Shown: one piece after another, positions 1 to 9,570 of the stretch
Numbering within the stretch: the stretch's first letter is position 1
How the letters are laid out: each line of letters starts with the position of its first letter
Assembly: GCF_023715485.1 (NCBI RefSeq)
Contig: NZ_JAMBOF010000002.1
Location: 248,001-312,000 of the forward strand
DNA from: Mesobacillus subterraneus
GTDB taxonomy: Bacteria; Bacillota; Bacilli; Bacillales; Cytobacillaceae
Direction of reading: 5' to 3'
DNA: 64,000 bases
Program-made: the position numbers and the translations under genes
The notes under the pieces: generated by a model
What the model saw: the letters and a program-made list of their open reading frames with translations, nothing else
What the model was told of the DNA's origin: nothing
Database searches by the model: none

Positions 1-1705
1 CCGGAGAAGTGACAGATACGGTACGGTCATAGGAAAGCGGGAACAATAAGCTTACACCCGAGCTGTACTCGCTGCCATCCGGAGCGATTAATACCAGATT
101 GATAGGATTGCCCGTTTGTTCCATTACCCCTGCGCCAGCGACTTTTCCAACAAGGCTGGACATCCCTTCTTCAACTGTGAATTCATATTGATTTGTTGAG
201 AGGAAGGTTAAAGGGTTATAGTCTATTGAAAAATCCTTGCGTTCTGTTGAAGACTTAACATTGCTGTAGAATGTCTGTGTTGCGTTTACAGTTTTACCAT
301 AAGAAGTGTCGTTGAATGATTGATCGATTGCGGCATAAGCGTTTACGTAGCCAAAACCGACTTCCCAAGTTTCATAGCCTGGCATATTCGTAGCGGTCTG
401 TTCGAGAATCTGCTTCACTTCTGCAGGTGACAGCAACGGGTTCGCCTCAAACATCAGTGCGACAATTCCAGCCACATGCGGAGTGGCCATCGATGTTCCG
501 CTCATAGTCGTGTAGTATGGCAGATACGCAGGTTCGATCGTTGTTGCATCCTGGTCGGCTGCGAGGCTGGAAACTGGAGCAATAACTCGGGTTGAAACGA
601 TATCAACCCCCGGAGCAGTGACGGTCGGTTCATCCTTCCAGGTCCATTCCTTGCCATCCATTGTAAAAGTTCCGCCTACACCCTTTGTTCCTCTCGAAGA
701 GAAATCAGCAAGTGTGCCATCTTTTACTCCAGCAGCTACAGATATTACCCAAGGAGCTTTTGCGTAAGGGTTGTGGGTGTTTTCTCCAGGTCCTTCATTT
801 CCTGCTGCGAAAAGAACGGTAATTCCGCGGTCGTATGCTTTCTTGCTGGCAATGTTGATCGGGTCATTCGGATCGAAGTCGCCCGATGAACCCCAGGAGT
901 TTGTGATGACGCGGATATTGTATTGCGACTGGTGCGTGATCGCGTAGTCGAAACCGCCGATTCCATCGAGGACAAACAAGGCAGCGCCTGACCCGTAGCC
1001 GATCAAGTCAGCACCTGGTGCAGCACCTTCATACTTGCCGCCAGACATGGCGCCTGTTCCGCCAACAGTTCCAGCAACATGGGTGCCATGCCCGGAGTTC
1101 GTATCCGTGTTTGGAACGTTTTCCTGGTATGTGACAGGCAGCAAGCCTGGTGCAAGGGCATTCAGGTTTGTGGAGCCCAGAACGTTCTGGACAAGATTTT
1201 TACCTAACTCGTGATCCTTATGAGTACCATCGACGCCGCTATCGTTAACGACTACGCCGATTCCCTTGCCTGATACAGGCAGGCCGCCATTCGCCTGGCG
1301 GAAACTGTCGTCTGTTCTCGCTTTATCCACTCCAGTGATCGCTGTTGCATCAGCATTGAAGTAGGAAAGCTTTTTGTTCAGGTAAATGGACTGGACCTCA
1401 GGGTTAGCTGCCAGCTTTTCAATTTGGCTTTTTGTTGCGATCACTCCGGCAATCGGCAGTGATTTCATGCTGATTCCCGTTTCAATTCCAAGCGTTTTTA
1501 ACAATGACAATTGCGCAGCGTTTGGTGCTCCATCACCTTTGAAAGTGACGATGACTTCGAGGGAGCTCGCAGTGTCCAGGGCCTTGCCGACCAGCGGATC
1601 AATAACCGCCGAGCCATTCGTGGCTGCGCCAGCCTTCCCCTGCTGGGCAATAAAGGATGGAAAAATAAGCAACAGGGCAACTAACAGATACATAAAACGT
1701 TTCAT
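1..1705 (-). CDS. S8 family subtilisin-like secreted serine protease (partial, C-terminus outside window)
   Basis: The frame is open from an ATG at 1705-1703 to the window edge, so at least 568 residues are visible and the C-terminus is missing. A GAGAGGAG ribosome site sits a few bases before the ATG. The N-terminus is a signal peptide (MKRFMYLLVALLLIF). An inhibitor-like propeptide follows, then a peptidase S8 domain with Asp in NDSGVDGTH, His in SGHGTHVAG and Ser in GTSMATPHVAG, the complete catalytic triad. The protein continues well past the peptidase domain, unlike its downstream paralogue at 1962-3389, with which it is closely similar from the propeptide to the catalytic Ser. The likely role is extracellular protein degradation; the substrate is unknown. 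Confidence 0.9.
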   Translation of the reverse strand, partial: MKRFMYLLVALLLIFPSFIAQQGKAGAATNGSAVIDPLVGKALDTASSLEVIVTFKGDGAPNAAQLSLLKTLGIETGISMKSLPIAGVIATKSQIEKLAANPEVQSIYLNKKLSYFNADATAITGVDKARTDDSFRQANGGLPVSGKGIGVVVNDSGVDGTHKDHELGKNLVQNVLGSTNLNALAPGLLPVTYQENVPNTDTNSGHGTHVAGTVGGTGAMSGGKYEGAAPGADLIGYGSGAALFVLDGIGGFDYAITHQSQYNIRVITNSWGSSGDFDPNDPINIASKKAYDRGITVLFAAGNEGPGENTHNPYAKAPWVISVAAGVKDGTLADFSSRGTKGVGGTFTMDGKEWTWKDEPTVTAPGVDIVSTRVIAPVSSLAADQDATTIEPAYLPYYTTMSGTSMATPHVAGIVALMFEANPLLSPAEVKQILEQTATNMPGYETWEVGFGYVNAYAAIDQSFNDTSYGKTVNATQTFYSNVKSSTERKDFSIDYNPLTFLSTNQYEFTVEEGMSSLVGKVAGAGVMEQTGNPINLVLIAPDGSEYSSGVSLLFPLSYDRTVSVTSP

Positions 1706-1922
1706 CGTATTCTCCTCTCACATTATAAAAATTTTGAATATTCCTAACTTGATTATCAAGAAAACATTAAATGAAAACTATTCTTCAAAGGTTGTAAAAT
1801 TGGATTCCGGAATGACTATTATTGAATCGTACAAAAGTTATAGATGGAGTAGTGCTTAGGAGTGCGTGCAGATTTTTCCACAAAATGGGTGAACGAGAAA
1901 TCCAGAAAGAAAATATCCCCTT

Positions 1923-1952
1923 AAAAAAACTCCCCTGCTCTCGCAAGGGAGA
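1923..1952 (-). terminator. Rho-independent terminator of the S8 protease at 1962-3389
   Basis: On the minus strand a hairpin with CTCCC and GGGGAG arms is followed by seven T residues, just after the stop codon at 1962. Confidence 0.8.
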
Positions 1953-1961
1953 TCAAATAAA

Positions 1962-3389
1962 TTACTTTTTCATTTTAAAAGATGCATCCACAGCTTTATA
2001 GGCATTCACATACCCAGCGCCGACTTCCCAGACTGCGTAATCTGGCATTGCAGTCGCTGTGTTCTCCAGCACCGATTTTACTTGAGACGGCGACAGCAAT
2101 GGATTCGCTTCGAGCATCAGGGCGATGATTCCGGCTACGTGCGGAGCGGCCATCGATGTTCCGCTCATCGTCGTGTAATACGGCAGATAAGCAGGTTCAA
2201 TATATTCAACGTCGGCTGTTGCACCGAGCGCCACAAGCGGGCTGATGACTCTTGTGGAAATGATGTCGACACCAGGTGATGTTATAGTCGGCTGGTCTGC
2301 CCATTTCCATGACTGGCCATCGACCGTTACGGTTCCGCCTCTTCCCTCTTCACCGCGTGATGAAAAATCGGCTAGCTTGCCGGATTTATCACCGGCAGCA
2401 ACTGTTACAACCCAAGGAGCTTTTTTATAGTTACCGGAAATCGTCTTCGCGTCAGGTCCTGAATTCCCTGCTGAGAATACGGTTACGATTCCGCGGTCAT
2501 ATAATCGTTTAGTTGCTATATTAATAGGATTGTATGGATCAAAGTCTGTTCCCGCGTCACTTGTGTCTCCCCATGAATTGGTGATCACGCGGATGTTATA
2601 TTGCTGCTGGTGTGTCAACGCGTAATCAAAACCGCCAATCGTATCAAGCATCGCTACCGCTGCGCCAGACCCGTAGCCAATCAGGTTAGCGCCCGGGGCG
2701 ACTCCTTCATATTTCCCGCCTGACATTGCGCCAGTGCCGCCAACGATTCCAGCAACATGAGTACCATGTCCTGAACTCGTATCTGTGTTTGGCACGTTTT
2801 CAACATACGTAATCGGCAGCAGGGCATCAATCGCATGCAGGTTTGTTGCACCGAGGACGTTTTGAACCAGATGACTGCCAAATTCCAAATCCTTATGTGT
2901 GCCGTCGACGCCGCTGTCATTGATGACGACGCCAATTCCTTTTCCGGTGACAGGCAATCCGCCATTCAGCTTCCGCATCGTTTCGTCTGTGCGGACCTGG
3001 TCAACTCCTGTAATATCTGTCGCTTCAGCATTTTCATAAGCAAGCTTCTTGTTTAAATAGATGGATAAAACTTGATCACTTTGCGCGAGCTTGTCAATTT
3101 GTGATCTTGTCGCTAAAATTCCGGCAATTGGCAGGCTGTTCAAGCTCACACCTTTAGTAATGCCGAGATTCTTCAGAAGGTTTAGCTGCTCAGGCAAAAC
3201 TCCTTCCTCACTTTTAAAAGTAACGATCGCTTCAACCGGGCCAATCGCCGTTAAAAGTGATTTCGTCAACTCGGCGTCAACCACCGCTTTCACAGGCTCA
3301 ATTGCCTTTGTCGTTGTTCCGGGAACAAGCGAAGCAAAGACCGTCGCGGCCATAAGGATAAATGATAAAAAGGCGGCTTTCAACTTCAT
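1962..3389 (-). CDS. S8 family subtilisin-like secreted serine protease, short paralogue
   Basis: A 475-residue exported protease. It has a signal peptide (MKLKAAFLSFILMAATVFA), a propeptide of roughly 100 residues, and a peptidase S8 domain with Asp in NDSGVDGTH, His in SGHGTHVAG and Ser in GTSMAAPHVAG. The oxyanion Asn is in FSAGNSGP. It ends soon after the catalytic domain (AYKAVDASFKMKK), so it lacks the C-terminal extension of the neighbouring paralogue. The two genes are codirectional and probably arose by tandem duplication. A terminator follows this gene. The start has AAGGAGC about ten bases upstream. A perfect inverted repeat 105 bases upstream may be an operator. Confidence 0.93.
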   Translation of the reverse strand: MKLKAAFLSFILMAATVFASLVPGTTTKAIEPVKAVVDAELTKSLLTAIGPVEAIVTFKSEEGVLPEQLNLLKNLGITKGVSLNSLPIAGILATRSQIDKLAQSDQVLSIYLNKKLAYENAEATDITGVDQVRTDETMRKLNGGLPVTGKGIGVVINDSGVDGTHKDLEFGSHLVQNVLGATNLHAIDALLPITYVENVPNTDTSSGHGTHVAGIVGGTGAMSGGKYEGVAPGANLIGYGSGAAVAMLDTIGGFDYALTHQQQYNIRVITNSWGDTSDAGTDFDPYNPINIATKRLYDRGIVTVFSAGNSGPDAKTISGNYKKAPWVVTVAAGDKSGKLADFSSRGEEGRGGTVTVDGQSWKWADQPTITSPGVDIISTRVISPLVALGATADVEYIEPAYLPYYTTMSGTSMAAPHVAGIIALMLEANPLLSPSQVKSVLENTATAMPDYAVWEVGAGYVNAYKAVDASFKMKK

Positions 3390-3493
3390 TCAATTTTCAG
3401 CTCCTTAGCTATTTTTCTTAATATTCCCACAATATTTACATTAAAACCATTCTGCATTCGGTTTAAAAAATAATAACTACAGTACTAATCTTG

Positions 3494-3513
3494 GTTACTA
3501 CTAAAGTAGTAAC
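3494..3513. promoter_or_regulatory. Perfect 8-bp inverted repeat, candidate operator upstream of the S8 protease
   Basis: GTTACTAC (3494-3501), four bases, then GTAGTAAC (3506-3513). The dyad lies about 105 bases upstream of the protease start codon. Its size and symmetry suit a winged-helix repressor, and it loosely resembles BlaI/MecI-type TACTACA..TGTAGTA sites, but the centre differs. No regulator gene of that family is in the window. Confidence 0.45.
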
Positions 3514-3638
3514 AAAAGAAAAACCGACAATGGAAAAGGGCTATGCTTTTCCTCTTAGAATTCCGCTTTGAGGGTGTTACTTTATTAATTGGAGTGGCTT
3601 TTCCATTAATCCACCTCTTTTTGTTTTACAAAAAAATG

Positions 3639-3762
3639 TAAAAAGTAGTGATTATCGTTGTTTTCGTAGTGATTATGGGGAATTTCGTAGTGATTATCTT
3701 CTTTTTCGTAGTGATTATCGCGATTTTCGTAGTGATTCTGATCCTTTTCGTAGTGATTTATT
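3639..3762 (+). repeat. 21-bp-period tandem array A (6 units, core TTCGTAGTGATTA)
   Basis: GTAGTGATT begins at 3645, 3666, 3687, 3708, 3729 and 3750, an exact 21-base period with variable 5-8 base linkers. The left end is AAAAAGTAGTGATTAT preceded by the palindrome TTTTACA-N6-TGTAAAA at 3625-3644. On the minus strand an 82-codon frame (GTG at 3854, stop at 3606) reads (NHYExxx)n, but it lacks a good ribosome site, so I do not call it as a gene. The rest of the 3390-4041 gap holds an inverted repeat (3494-3513) and a terminator. Confidence 0.9.
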
Positions 3763-3978
3763 TTCCAGATTAAATCTTCATCAGACACGTCGTATACTGA
3801 GCAGCTTTTTTTCCTCAAATCTGCGAGTATAGTATCAAAAAAGGAGGAATTCACCTTAGAATATAAATTAATGAATCAATTTTGCTTAGACTGCGCCAAA
3901 TTTATATCAAAATACGGAAGTGACACAAAATTCTGCAGGGAACAAGACCGTGCTAAAAATTCTTACTTCCTACATAAC

Positions 3979-4005
3979 AAAAAAAGAGCTCCTTCATGGA
4001 ACTCC
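3979..4005 (-). terminator. Terminator of the two-component operon
   Basis: Minus-strand hairpin GAGTTCC-ATGAA-GGAGCTC followed by seven T, located 40 bases after the response-regulator stop codon. Confidence 0.75.
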
Positions 4006-4041
4006 TTAATCTCTGGGGGTCTTCCCCCATATAAAGTGGTG

Positions 4042-4707
4042 TTATCGGTCCTGGGTCCCATTAGAAGCGGGCGGAATTGGGACGAGCTGGTGCTGGACGG
4101 CGTGGATGACGACCTGTGACCGGCTTTTGACGTTCAGCTTTTTGAATATTTTGCTCACATGGATTTTGACGGTTTTGTCGCTGATAAAGAGGCGGTCGGC
4201 AGTCTCCTTGTTGCTGAGCCCTTCAACCAGGCAGAGCAATACTTCCTTCTCGCGCTCTGTCAGTGTTGTGTCCTCCTGCTGTGTTTGTTTTTGCTGGTGG
4301 AAGGCGAGCAGCTTCCGCGTCATCGACGGGTGGATGACCGATTCGCCGCGGGCGACAGTGCGGATCGCTTCGACGACCTGGTCGGATGGAGCGTCCTTCA
4401 ATAAATATCCGTCCGCTCCCTCACGAATGGCAGACATGAAGTATTCCTCATGGCTGTGCATCGTCAGCACGAGGATTTTTATATGCGGGAATTTCTTTTT
4501 CAATATCCCAGTCACTTCAACGCCGTTTTTCATCGGCATGTTGATGTCCATCAAGATCATGTCAGGCTTGCATTGTTCCACCTGTAAAAGTGCATCGTCG
4601 CCGGAAACCGCTTCGCCTACAACTTCAATATCATCAACTAAAGAAATAATGTTTCGCAATCCATCCCTTAGTACGGCGTGATCATCCACTAGCATGAGCC
4701 TGATCAT
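4042..4707 (-). CDS. NarL/FixJ family response regulator
   Basis: A 221-residue two-domain regulator. The receiver domain covers about residues 1-120, with the acidic pair D8/D9, phospho-acceptor D54 in ILMDINMP, and Lys in the LLKDAPSD segment. A LuxR-type helix-turn-helix ([25 protein letters not shown]...) follows near residues 150-205. I place the start at the second Met (MIRLML, 4707) because GGGGGG lies about nine bases upstream; an in-frame start at 4725 has no site. The gene overlaps the end of the sensor kinase by 26 bases, so the pair is translationally coupled. The regulated genes are not evident; the adjacent ABC-permease operon upstream is one possibility. Confidence 0.92.
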   Translation of the reverse strand: MIRLMLVDDHAVLRDGLRNIISLVDDIEVVGEAVSGDDALLQVEQCKPDMILMDINMPMKNGVEVTGILKKKFPHIKILVLTMHSHEEYFMSAIREGADGYLLKDAPSDQVVEAIRTVARGESVIHPSMTRKLLAFHQQKQTQQEDTTLTEREKEVLLCLVEGLSNKETADRLFISDKTVKIHVSKIFKKLNVKSRSQVVIHAVQHQLVPIPPASNGTQDR

Positions 4708-6541
4708 TGATGCTTCCCCCCTCAATTCCCATTCTTGGAACGGTAATGACTACTTCTGTCCCAGAGCCTTCCTTGCTGTCGATTTGCAGCGATGCGTTGA
4801 TTTTTTCTGCTGCATCGTTCATCTGCAGGATTCCAAAATGCGGCTGGTTCCTGGCCTTAAGCATTGCCTGGAACAGTGAAAACCCGCTGCCGTCATCCTT
4901 GATTTTCAATAAGATATGTTCAGATTGATAGCTTAGAAGAATCTCAATTTTGGCCGCCTGTGAATGCTTGATCGCATTTTGCAGGCTTTCCTGGAATGTA
5001 TCAAACAAGACTTTTTCGACCATTGGGCTGAGTTCCTGCTCCTGCCCCCTGATTTCAAACGCGATTTCCTGCTTATATTCCTTTTGGACAGCTTCAATTT
5101 TTCGTAAAATTGCTTCTGCCAGCTTAGCTCTTTCCGTCGGGTAAGGTCGCAGCGCATAGATCGATTCGCGTACCTCTTTCAAACTTTCTCTTAGACCAAG
5201 GACGCTTTCATCGACAAGCTTCCTTGTTTCCTCAGGATTTTTGTTGAATTTCTTGCCCGCCGTTTCCAGCTTCATCACTGCCCCGGCAAGCGTCTGGGCA
5301 ACACCGTCATGAATATCCCGGGCAATCCGGTTTCGCTCCTCAAGCACAATCCGCTTTTCTTTTTCGGTAAAAAGCATGCGGGTCTTGATGATGACTGCCA
5401 GCTGGTTGGCAAGCGTCGCGATCGACTGGACATCATCGTCCTGAAAGCTTTTCGTCCGGCTCCTGGCGATGATGAACATACCGATCGTTTCGTTTTCGAT
5501 CACTAGCGGTGAATAGACGAACGCTTTTACGTCGTCGTCAAAACAATCTGCCGCGGCACCGCCAGCTTTTTTGCGGTCATTATAGATAACCGGATGTCTC
5601 ATTTCCTTAAATTCATCAAAAGCGGCAGACGGCATTTTACAATCCCCAAGTGCTCTTCCATCCTTAAAACTCAGCTCCCACTCACCGTCTCTTTTGATCC
5701 ATAATAAGCTGGCCTCAGCGCCGATCAATTCGTTAAAGCTGCCTCTCAGGGCCGAGAGCCAGTCCTGGGATGGGAGCATCTGGTTCAATTCGGTCGTAAT
5801 AGAAAAAAGCAGCTTCAAACGGTTCTTTTCCCTTCTAAGCCGGGCAATCGTCGCACTCAAAAGCGAAATGCCGACGAGCGGTGAGAAAAAGAAAAAGTAG
5901 GCAAAAACATCGATTTCACCGCGATTCTGGCTTCCAACAACATAAAGCGTGATGCCATAAATCAAAGATATCGCCGCACTGTTCATCTCTGTAATGGTTT
6001 TGTGCTTCCACATTTTAAATGAATAATTCTGCGGCCTGATGAAAAGGACAAGGTCAACAATCAAGTTGTTGATCACAACATAGACTGCTAAAAGAATGAT
6101 ATATTCAAAGATTCCCTGAATGATCGGTGTGAGCGCCATCTTATCGAGCAGCGGCTGGATAAGTGGCAGCGTAACGGCAGCGGCATAAAAACTCAGCACG
6201 AGCTGTGCTGGGTTGAAGAATACCGTCCTGAGCGGCCGCTGGTGGATGAGGTTCACAATCAGTACCGCCCCCGCGTAGGCAATCGCTGTGTAGGAGAACC
6301 CATAGAGCAAAAACAGCACGTAAACAACCGGGAAGGTAATCGCGGTCTGCCCTCTCCAAACCGGCATTGGATAGTACTCGCTAATAAGCAGAAATAAAAA
6401 TAAAAGACCTAAAACAATCGGTTCGCCGGGGTGCTCCAATTTTACAAAAGAAAAAAGAATCAGAATCCAGCCAATCAGGGAAATCGAATTCATGAACAGC
6501 TTTGAATACTTTTCCCTTCTTTGTGAAAGTGCCTGGTTCAA
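4682..6541 (-). CDS. Membrane-bound GAF sensor histidine kinase (HisKA_3 type)
   Basis: About 619 residues. Several hydrophobic helices span roughly residues 20-235, then a GAF-like domain (about 255-390), a HisKA_3 dimerisation domain with phospho-acceptor His in [14 protein letters not shown] near residue 410, and a HATPase_c domain ending in a DDGSGF glycine motif. The preferred start is the TTG at 6541, eight bases after AGGAGG; a GTG at 6550 directly abuts the ribosome site. This pairs with the overlapping NarL-type regulator. The GAF domain implies a small ligand or redox signal, but no diagnostic haem or Fe-S cysteine cluster is visible, so the stimulus is unknown. Confidence 0.9.
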   Translation of the reverse strand: MNQALSQRREKYSKLFMNSISLIGWILILFSFVKLEHPGEPIVLGLLFLFLLISEYYPMPVWRGQTAITFPVVYVLFLLYGFSYTAIAYAGAVLIVNLIHQRPLRTVFFNPAQLVLSFYAAAVTLPLIQPLLDKMALTPIIQGIFEYIILLAVYVVINNLIVDLVLFIRPQNYSFKMWKHKTITEMNSAAISLIYGITLYVVGSQNRGEIDVFAYFFFFSPLVGISLLSATIARLRREKNRLKLLFSITTELNQMLPSQDWLSALRGSFNELIGAEASLLWIKRDGEWELSFKDGRALGDCKMPSAAFDEFKEMRHPVIYNDRKKAGGAAADCFDDDVKAFVYSPLVIENETIGMFIIARSRTKSFQDDDVQSIATLANQLAVIIKTRMLFTEKEKRIVLEERNRIARDIHDGVAQTLAGAVMKLETAGKKFNKNPEETRKLVDESVLGLRESLKEVRESIYALRPYPTERAKLAEAILRKIEAVQKEYKQEIAFEIRGQEQELSPMVEKVLFDTFQESLQNAIKHSQAAKIEILLSYQSEHILLKIKDDGSGFSLFQAMLKARNQPHFGILQMNDAAEKINASLQIDSKEGSGTEVVITVPRMGIEGGSINDQAHASG

Positions 6542-6608
6542 GCCTTGCACCTCCTATAGTTTAGAATTTTCAGTCAATTAATTTTACAGCGGCTTTCCCT
6601 AAAACACA

Positions 6609-6660
6609 AATAAAACCCACTCACTGGCCGAATGGGGGTGCCACTAGCCAATGAATGGGC
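6609..6660 (-). terminator. Imperfect terminator after the ABC-permease operon
   Basis: Long imperfect hairpin with arms at 6616-6628 and 6647-6659 (minus: CCCATTCATTGGC and GCCAGTGAGTGGG), then TTTTATTTG on the minus strand. It separates the permease operon from the two-component genes. Confidence 0.6.
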
Positions 6661-6771
6661 CAAACTCCAAAAGAGTTTTGTTGAAAATTATTATGACAAA
6701 ATTCCATCATCAATACTATTCATCAAACGGGTTATTTTTATAGTACGAAAGTGTTATAGAGTCCTATTCCT

Positions 6772-7704
6772 TTAAATGCCCCTATTGTTCCGAACCATGT
6801 CCTTATGCTTGAACCAGTCGCTCAACGCTTTATTGATCATCGCCACGCTCAAAGCGGTCAGTGTGAAGAACAGGATCGGAACATAGACAATCCATTCATG
6901 TGCAAGCATGAAGCGTTTATTAAGCCCAATCAACCCGGCCCATTCGTGAGTCACCGATGAAGGCGGATCACCGTCACCGATAATAGTCCCACCAAACAGA
7001 ATGAACATAACCCCAAGATGGACAAGCAATGTCAGCACTTGCAAAAACTGCTGGCCGAACATCAATATCCACTCTTCATAAAGTTGAGGAAGGATATGCT
7101 TAATATATATATGGCGTTTGCTGCCGCCAAGGGTAATAGCGGACTCAACAAATTCTTCATTCCAGACACGGCGTTTTTGTTCAATTAGCTGAACCGTCAA
7201 GGATGGCAGTGCCACCATGATTAAAATGATAAATTCATATAGCGCTCTCACCCAAAAAGGGTGATGGAACCCCTCTATCGTATACATGACAACCGTACGC
7301 AACAGGAAGTACGCAATAAGAGTCTGCGGAAAAAAGGATAACGGCTCTGATATCGCCTTAATCACATTGAATATCCGTTCTGGCACACGGAAAAGAATAT
7401 AGCTGAACCCGATGGAAAACAGCATCCTGAAGAAAGCAACGATCAGGACAATTCCAATTGAGTACTTCGCTCCTTCTATAACGGTATGGAGCATGTCATA
7501 TCCATACATATCCGAACCGAAGAGATAGACATCGAATGGCGGATATGGCGGAGCCTTCTCGATATTTCCTTTTTCATCGTAAAAAAGCGGTGCCTGCCTT
7601 ATTTTCCCGTCATTCAAAACGGTATTCATAATACTTGCAGTCATCAGCAAAATAAGGAAAGACACCCCGAATATGAATTTTTTCGTCTTTAATAATTTTG
7701 TCAT
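6772..7704 (-). CDS. ABC transporter permease, DppC/OppC-like
   Basis: A 310-residue integral membrane protein with about six hydrophobic segments. The phrase GSDMYGYDML after the first helix resembles the GTDxxGRD motif of oligopeptide/nickel permease C subunits, and an EAA-like loop lies around ESAITLGGSKRHIYIKHILP. The start ATG overlaps the stop of the companion permease gene (7701-7704), so they are co-translated. No ATPase or solute-binding gene is adjacent, which is unusual for this family. The substrate cannot be told. Confidence 0.8.
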   Translation of the reverse strand: MTKLLKTKKFIFGVSFLILLMTASIMNTVLNDGKIRQAPLFYDEKGNIEKAPPYPPFDVYLFGSDMYGYDMLHTVIEGAKYSIGIVLIVAFFRMLFSIGFSYILFRVPERIFNVIKAISEPLSFFPQTLIAYFLLRTVVMYTIEGFHHPFWVRALYEFIILIMVALPSLTVQLIEQKRRVWNEEFVESAITLGGSKRHIYIKHILPQLYEEWILMFGQQFLQVLTLLVHLGVMFILFGGTIIGDGDPPSSVTHEWAGLIGLNKRFMLAHEWIVYVPILFFTLTALSVAMINKALSDWFKHKDMVRNNRGI

Positions 7705-8546
7705 ATTGATAACCTTCTTAAATCTATTAATCTATAAATAATAAAAAATGGCGTGAAAAATAAAATGGAGCTCAAGACGAAAAGCTCAACGGAAATATGC
7801 TTGATATTGAACAACATCAATCCATCCATGTTAAAAATATACTCGACCATTACAAGGGTGGAGAGCATCATCCAAATGATGGTTTTACAGTGGCCAAGCA
7901 AATCCTGCCTTATGTTGCGGATCACATGGATATTCAGCAGATACAGATACGATAATCCCTTTGCTTTGGCAAAAGTTACGTATTGTTTATCCAATTCCTC
8001 AAAGATTTTCAGCACGATAATCTGAGTCAGAAATAGAAAAATCGGGAGGCTGAGACTTAAGAGCGGAAGCAGCACGGCCTGGTTATCAGCGCCTAATGAA
8101 ACGGTTTGGACTAATTTAACACCATATGCCTTAAAAATCCAGATGAAGAAGACTTGAAGCAGGAACATCCAAAGAACATCAGGAACAGACCTGATTATTT
8201 CTATAAAACTTAAAATATGGTCTTTCTTCTTCTCAAATAAAAGGACAATCAAATAGGAAAGCAAGAATGCCATGCCGAGTGCCGCGATGAAGGCAATGCT
8301 CAATGTTTTCATCGATAAAAAATACCGGTCAATGACAGCCGGCAGCATTTCATGCTCACCATCATATGTCAAATCGCTCAAGGTAAAGATTTTCACGATA
8401 AGAACCTTGACGCCATTAATATAACTCTCTGTATCAAGGGTCAAATCCCGCAAAAGGATCGGCAAATTGCCGATTAATATAAAAATAAAAACCCCAATTA
8501 TGTATTGCAAAACGATCTGTGCCAAACGCAATCCATGTTTTACCAT
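7701..8546 (-). CDS. ABC transporter permease, DppB/OppB-like
   Basis: A 281-residue membrane protein with a BPD_transp_1-type fold. The first helix (LRLAQIVLQYIIGVFIFILIG) is followed by a large extracellular loop, further helices, and an EAA-type loop (FAKAKGLSYLYLLNIHVIRN) that would contact an ATPase. I chose ATG 8546 because GAGAGGA lies seven bases before it; an in-frame start at 8570 lacks a site. It forms an overlapping pair with the DppC-like gene. Together they could make one transport channel, served by an ATPase encoded elsewhere. Confidence 0.8.
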   Translation of the reverse strand: MVKHGLRLAQIVLQYIIGVFIFILIGNLPILLRDLTLDTESYINGVKVLIVKIFTLSDLTYDGEHEMLPAVIDRYFLSMKTLSIAFIAALGMAFLLSYLIVLLFEKKKDHILSFIEIIRSVPDVLWMFLLQVFFIWIFKAYGVKLVQTVSLGADNQAVLLPLLSLSLPIFLFLTQIIVLKIFEELDKQYVTFAKAKGLSYLYLLNIHVIRNIRQDLLGHCKTIIWMMLSTLVMVEYIFNMDGLMLFNIKHISVELFVLSSILFFTPFFIIYRLIDLRRLSI

Positions 8547-8597
8547 AATGAATCCTCTCATACAGCTCAAGTCCTTAAATTATAGTTGACTTTTCAT

Positions 8598-9110
8598 TTA
8601 TTTTCCAGTTATTTCATGTGTAGACTTATGTGATCTAACACATAAGTGATAGAAAATAATCATCATACTTTGAGACAGCAGATAAATCGGGAACGACCAG
8701 TACATTTTATAGCCCTTGTCAAAGTGGAATAGCCCAACCTTCAAGCTGATCCATTCCATCAGTATTGAAAACGAAGACCACACTAAGATATAAAAGATAA
8801 TTTTGAATCCGTTGATGTTCCATTTTACATAAAAATAAAGAAAAAAATACCCGTACGGACCATACATGATATAGCTCAAGAAATCTATGAACTGATAGGC
8901 AGATGTATCATTTACATCATAAAAGTCCCACGGCTTGATGCTGATCGTATGATCATAAAATAACCCTATGTAAATGCCGAAAATATAATAAGTTATTGCC
9001 TCGAGTTTGGTGAAGATTTTAGGAACTACCCAAATTGCCAGATTCAAAATAATGATGCTGACAATCACAAACCACTCATTTTCATTAAATGCATTATCAT
9101 ATGTTTTCAT
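8598..9110 (-). CDS. CBO0543-like integral membrane protein
   Basis: A 170-residue protein with about five membrane helices. The segment LGLFYDHTI..KPWDFYDVND..YQFIDFL matches what I recall of the CBO0543 family of small Firmicute membrane proteins, whose function is unknown. It overlaps the upstream membrane-protein gene by 14 bases and is 50 bases from the permease pair, so all four are likely one operon. Homology is from memory and not tested. Confidence 0.65.
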   Translation of the reverse strand: MKTYDNAFNENEWFVIVSIIILNLAIWVVPKIFTKLEAITYYIFGIYIGLFYDHTISIKPWDFYDVNDTSAYQFIDFLSYIMYGPYGYFFLYFYVKWNINGFKIIFYILVWSSFSILMEWISLKVGLFHFDKGYKMYWSFPIYLLSQSMMIIFYHLCVRSHKSTHEITGK

Positions 9111-9570
9111 TTTGGCGGTTCTCCCGAATCTTTATGAAGTAAATCAATTTTAAAACGCCAAGTGCAGCCAGCAGGAATCCTGTGTTCAACAAAATCGTGT
9201 AAAAGAAGTTCCAGTGGATGTAAGTCAAGATTCCAAGTTGGACCGCAAGTTCGTGCAGACCAAGAAGGACAGCAAGCGAGATGAGGAAGGAAGCAAGTTT
9301 ATATTCTCCCCGCACGTAGAAATTCACGAAAATGACGGAAATCATCGGCGTAAACAGATCACGGCACAATAATAAACAGACGAATAGCCAATCATCCTCG
9401 GTCATCTTAAATAAACCCCATTCCAATGCTGAAAGAGTCAAGCATTGACGGGTAATGATCGCAATCACCATGAAAACAAGCGAGTTTTGCAGGAAGTTTA
9501 ACGGCTTCTTTATATAAAAAGCAAAATGCAGCAGCAGGATCGTGATTGTCAAATAAATCGAAAGTGCCAT
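9097..9570 (-). CDS. Small integral membrane protein, first gene of the permease operon
   Basis: A 157-residue protein with about five hydrophobic helices and no catalytic motif. AAAGGATG lies before the ATG. It overlaps the next gene (CBO0543-like) by 14 bases. The similar size and topology of the two suggest a related pair, perhaps a heterodimer, but I do not recognise the family with certainty. Confidence 0.65.
   Translation of the reverse strand: MALSIYLTITILLLHFAFYIKKPLNFLQNSLVFMVIAIITRQCLTLSALEWGLFKMTEDDWLFVCLLLCRDLFTPMISVIFVNFYVRGEYKLASFLISLAVLLGLHELAVQLGILTYIHWNFFYTILLNTGFLLAALGVLKLIYFIKIRENRQNENI

Noticed and set aside
3871-4119. 82-codon plus-strand frame with AAGGAGG upstream
   Set aside because: The ribosome-like site is about 20 bases from the ATG, the frame runs through the response-regulator terminator and into the gene on the other strand.
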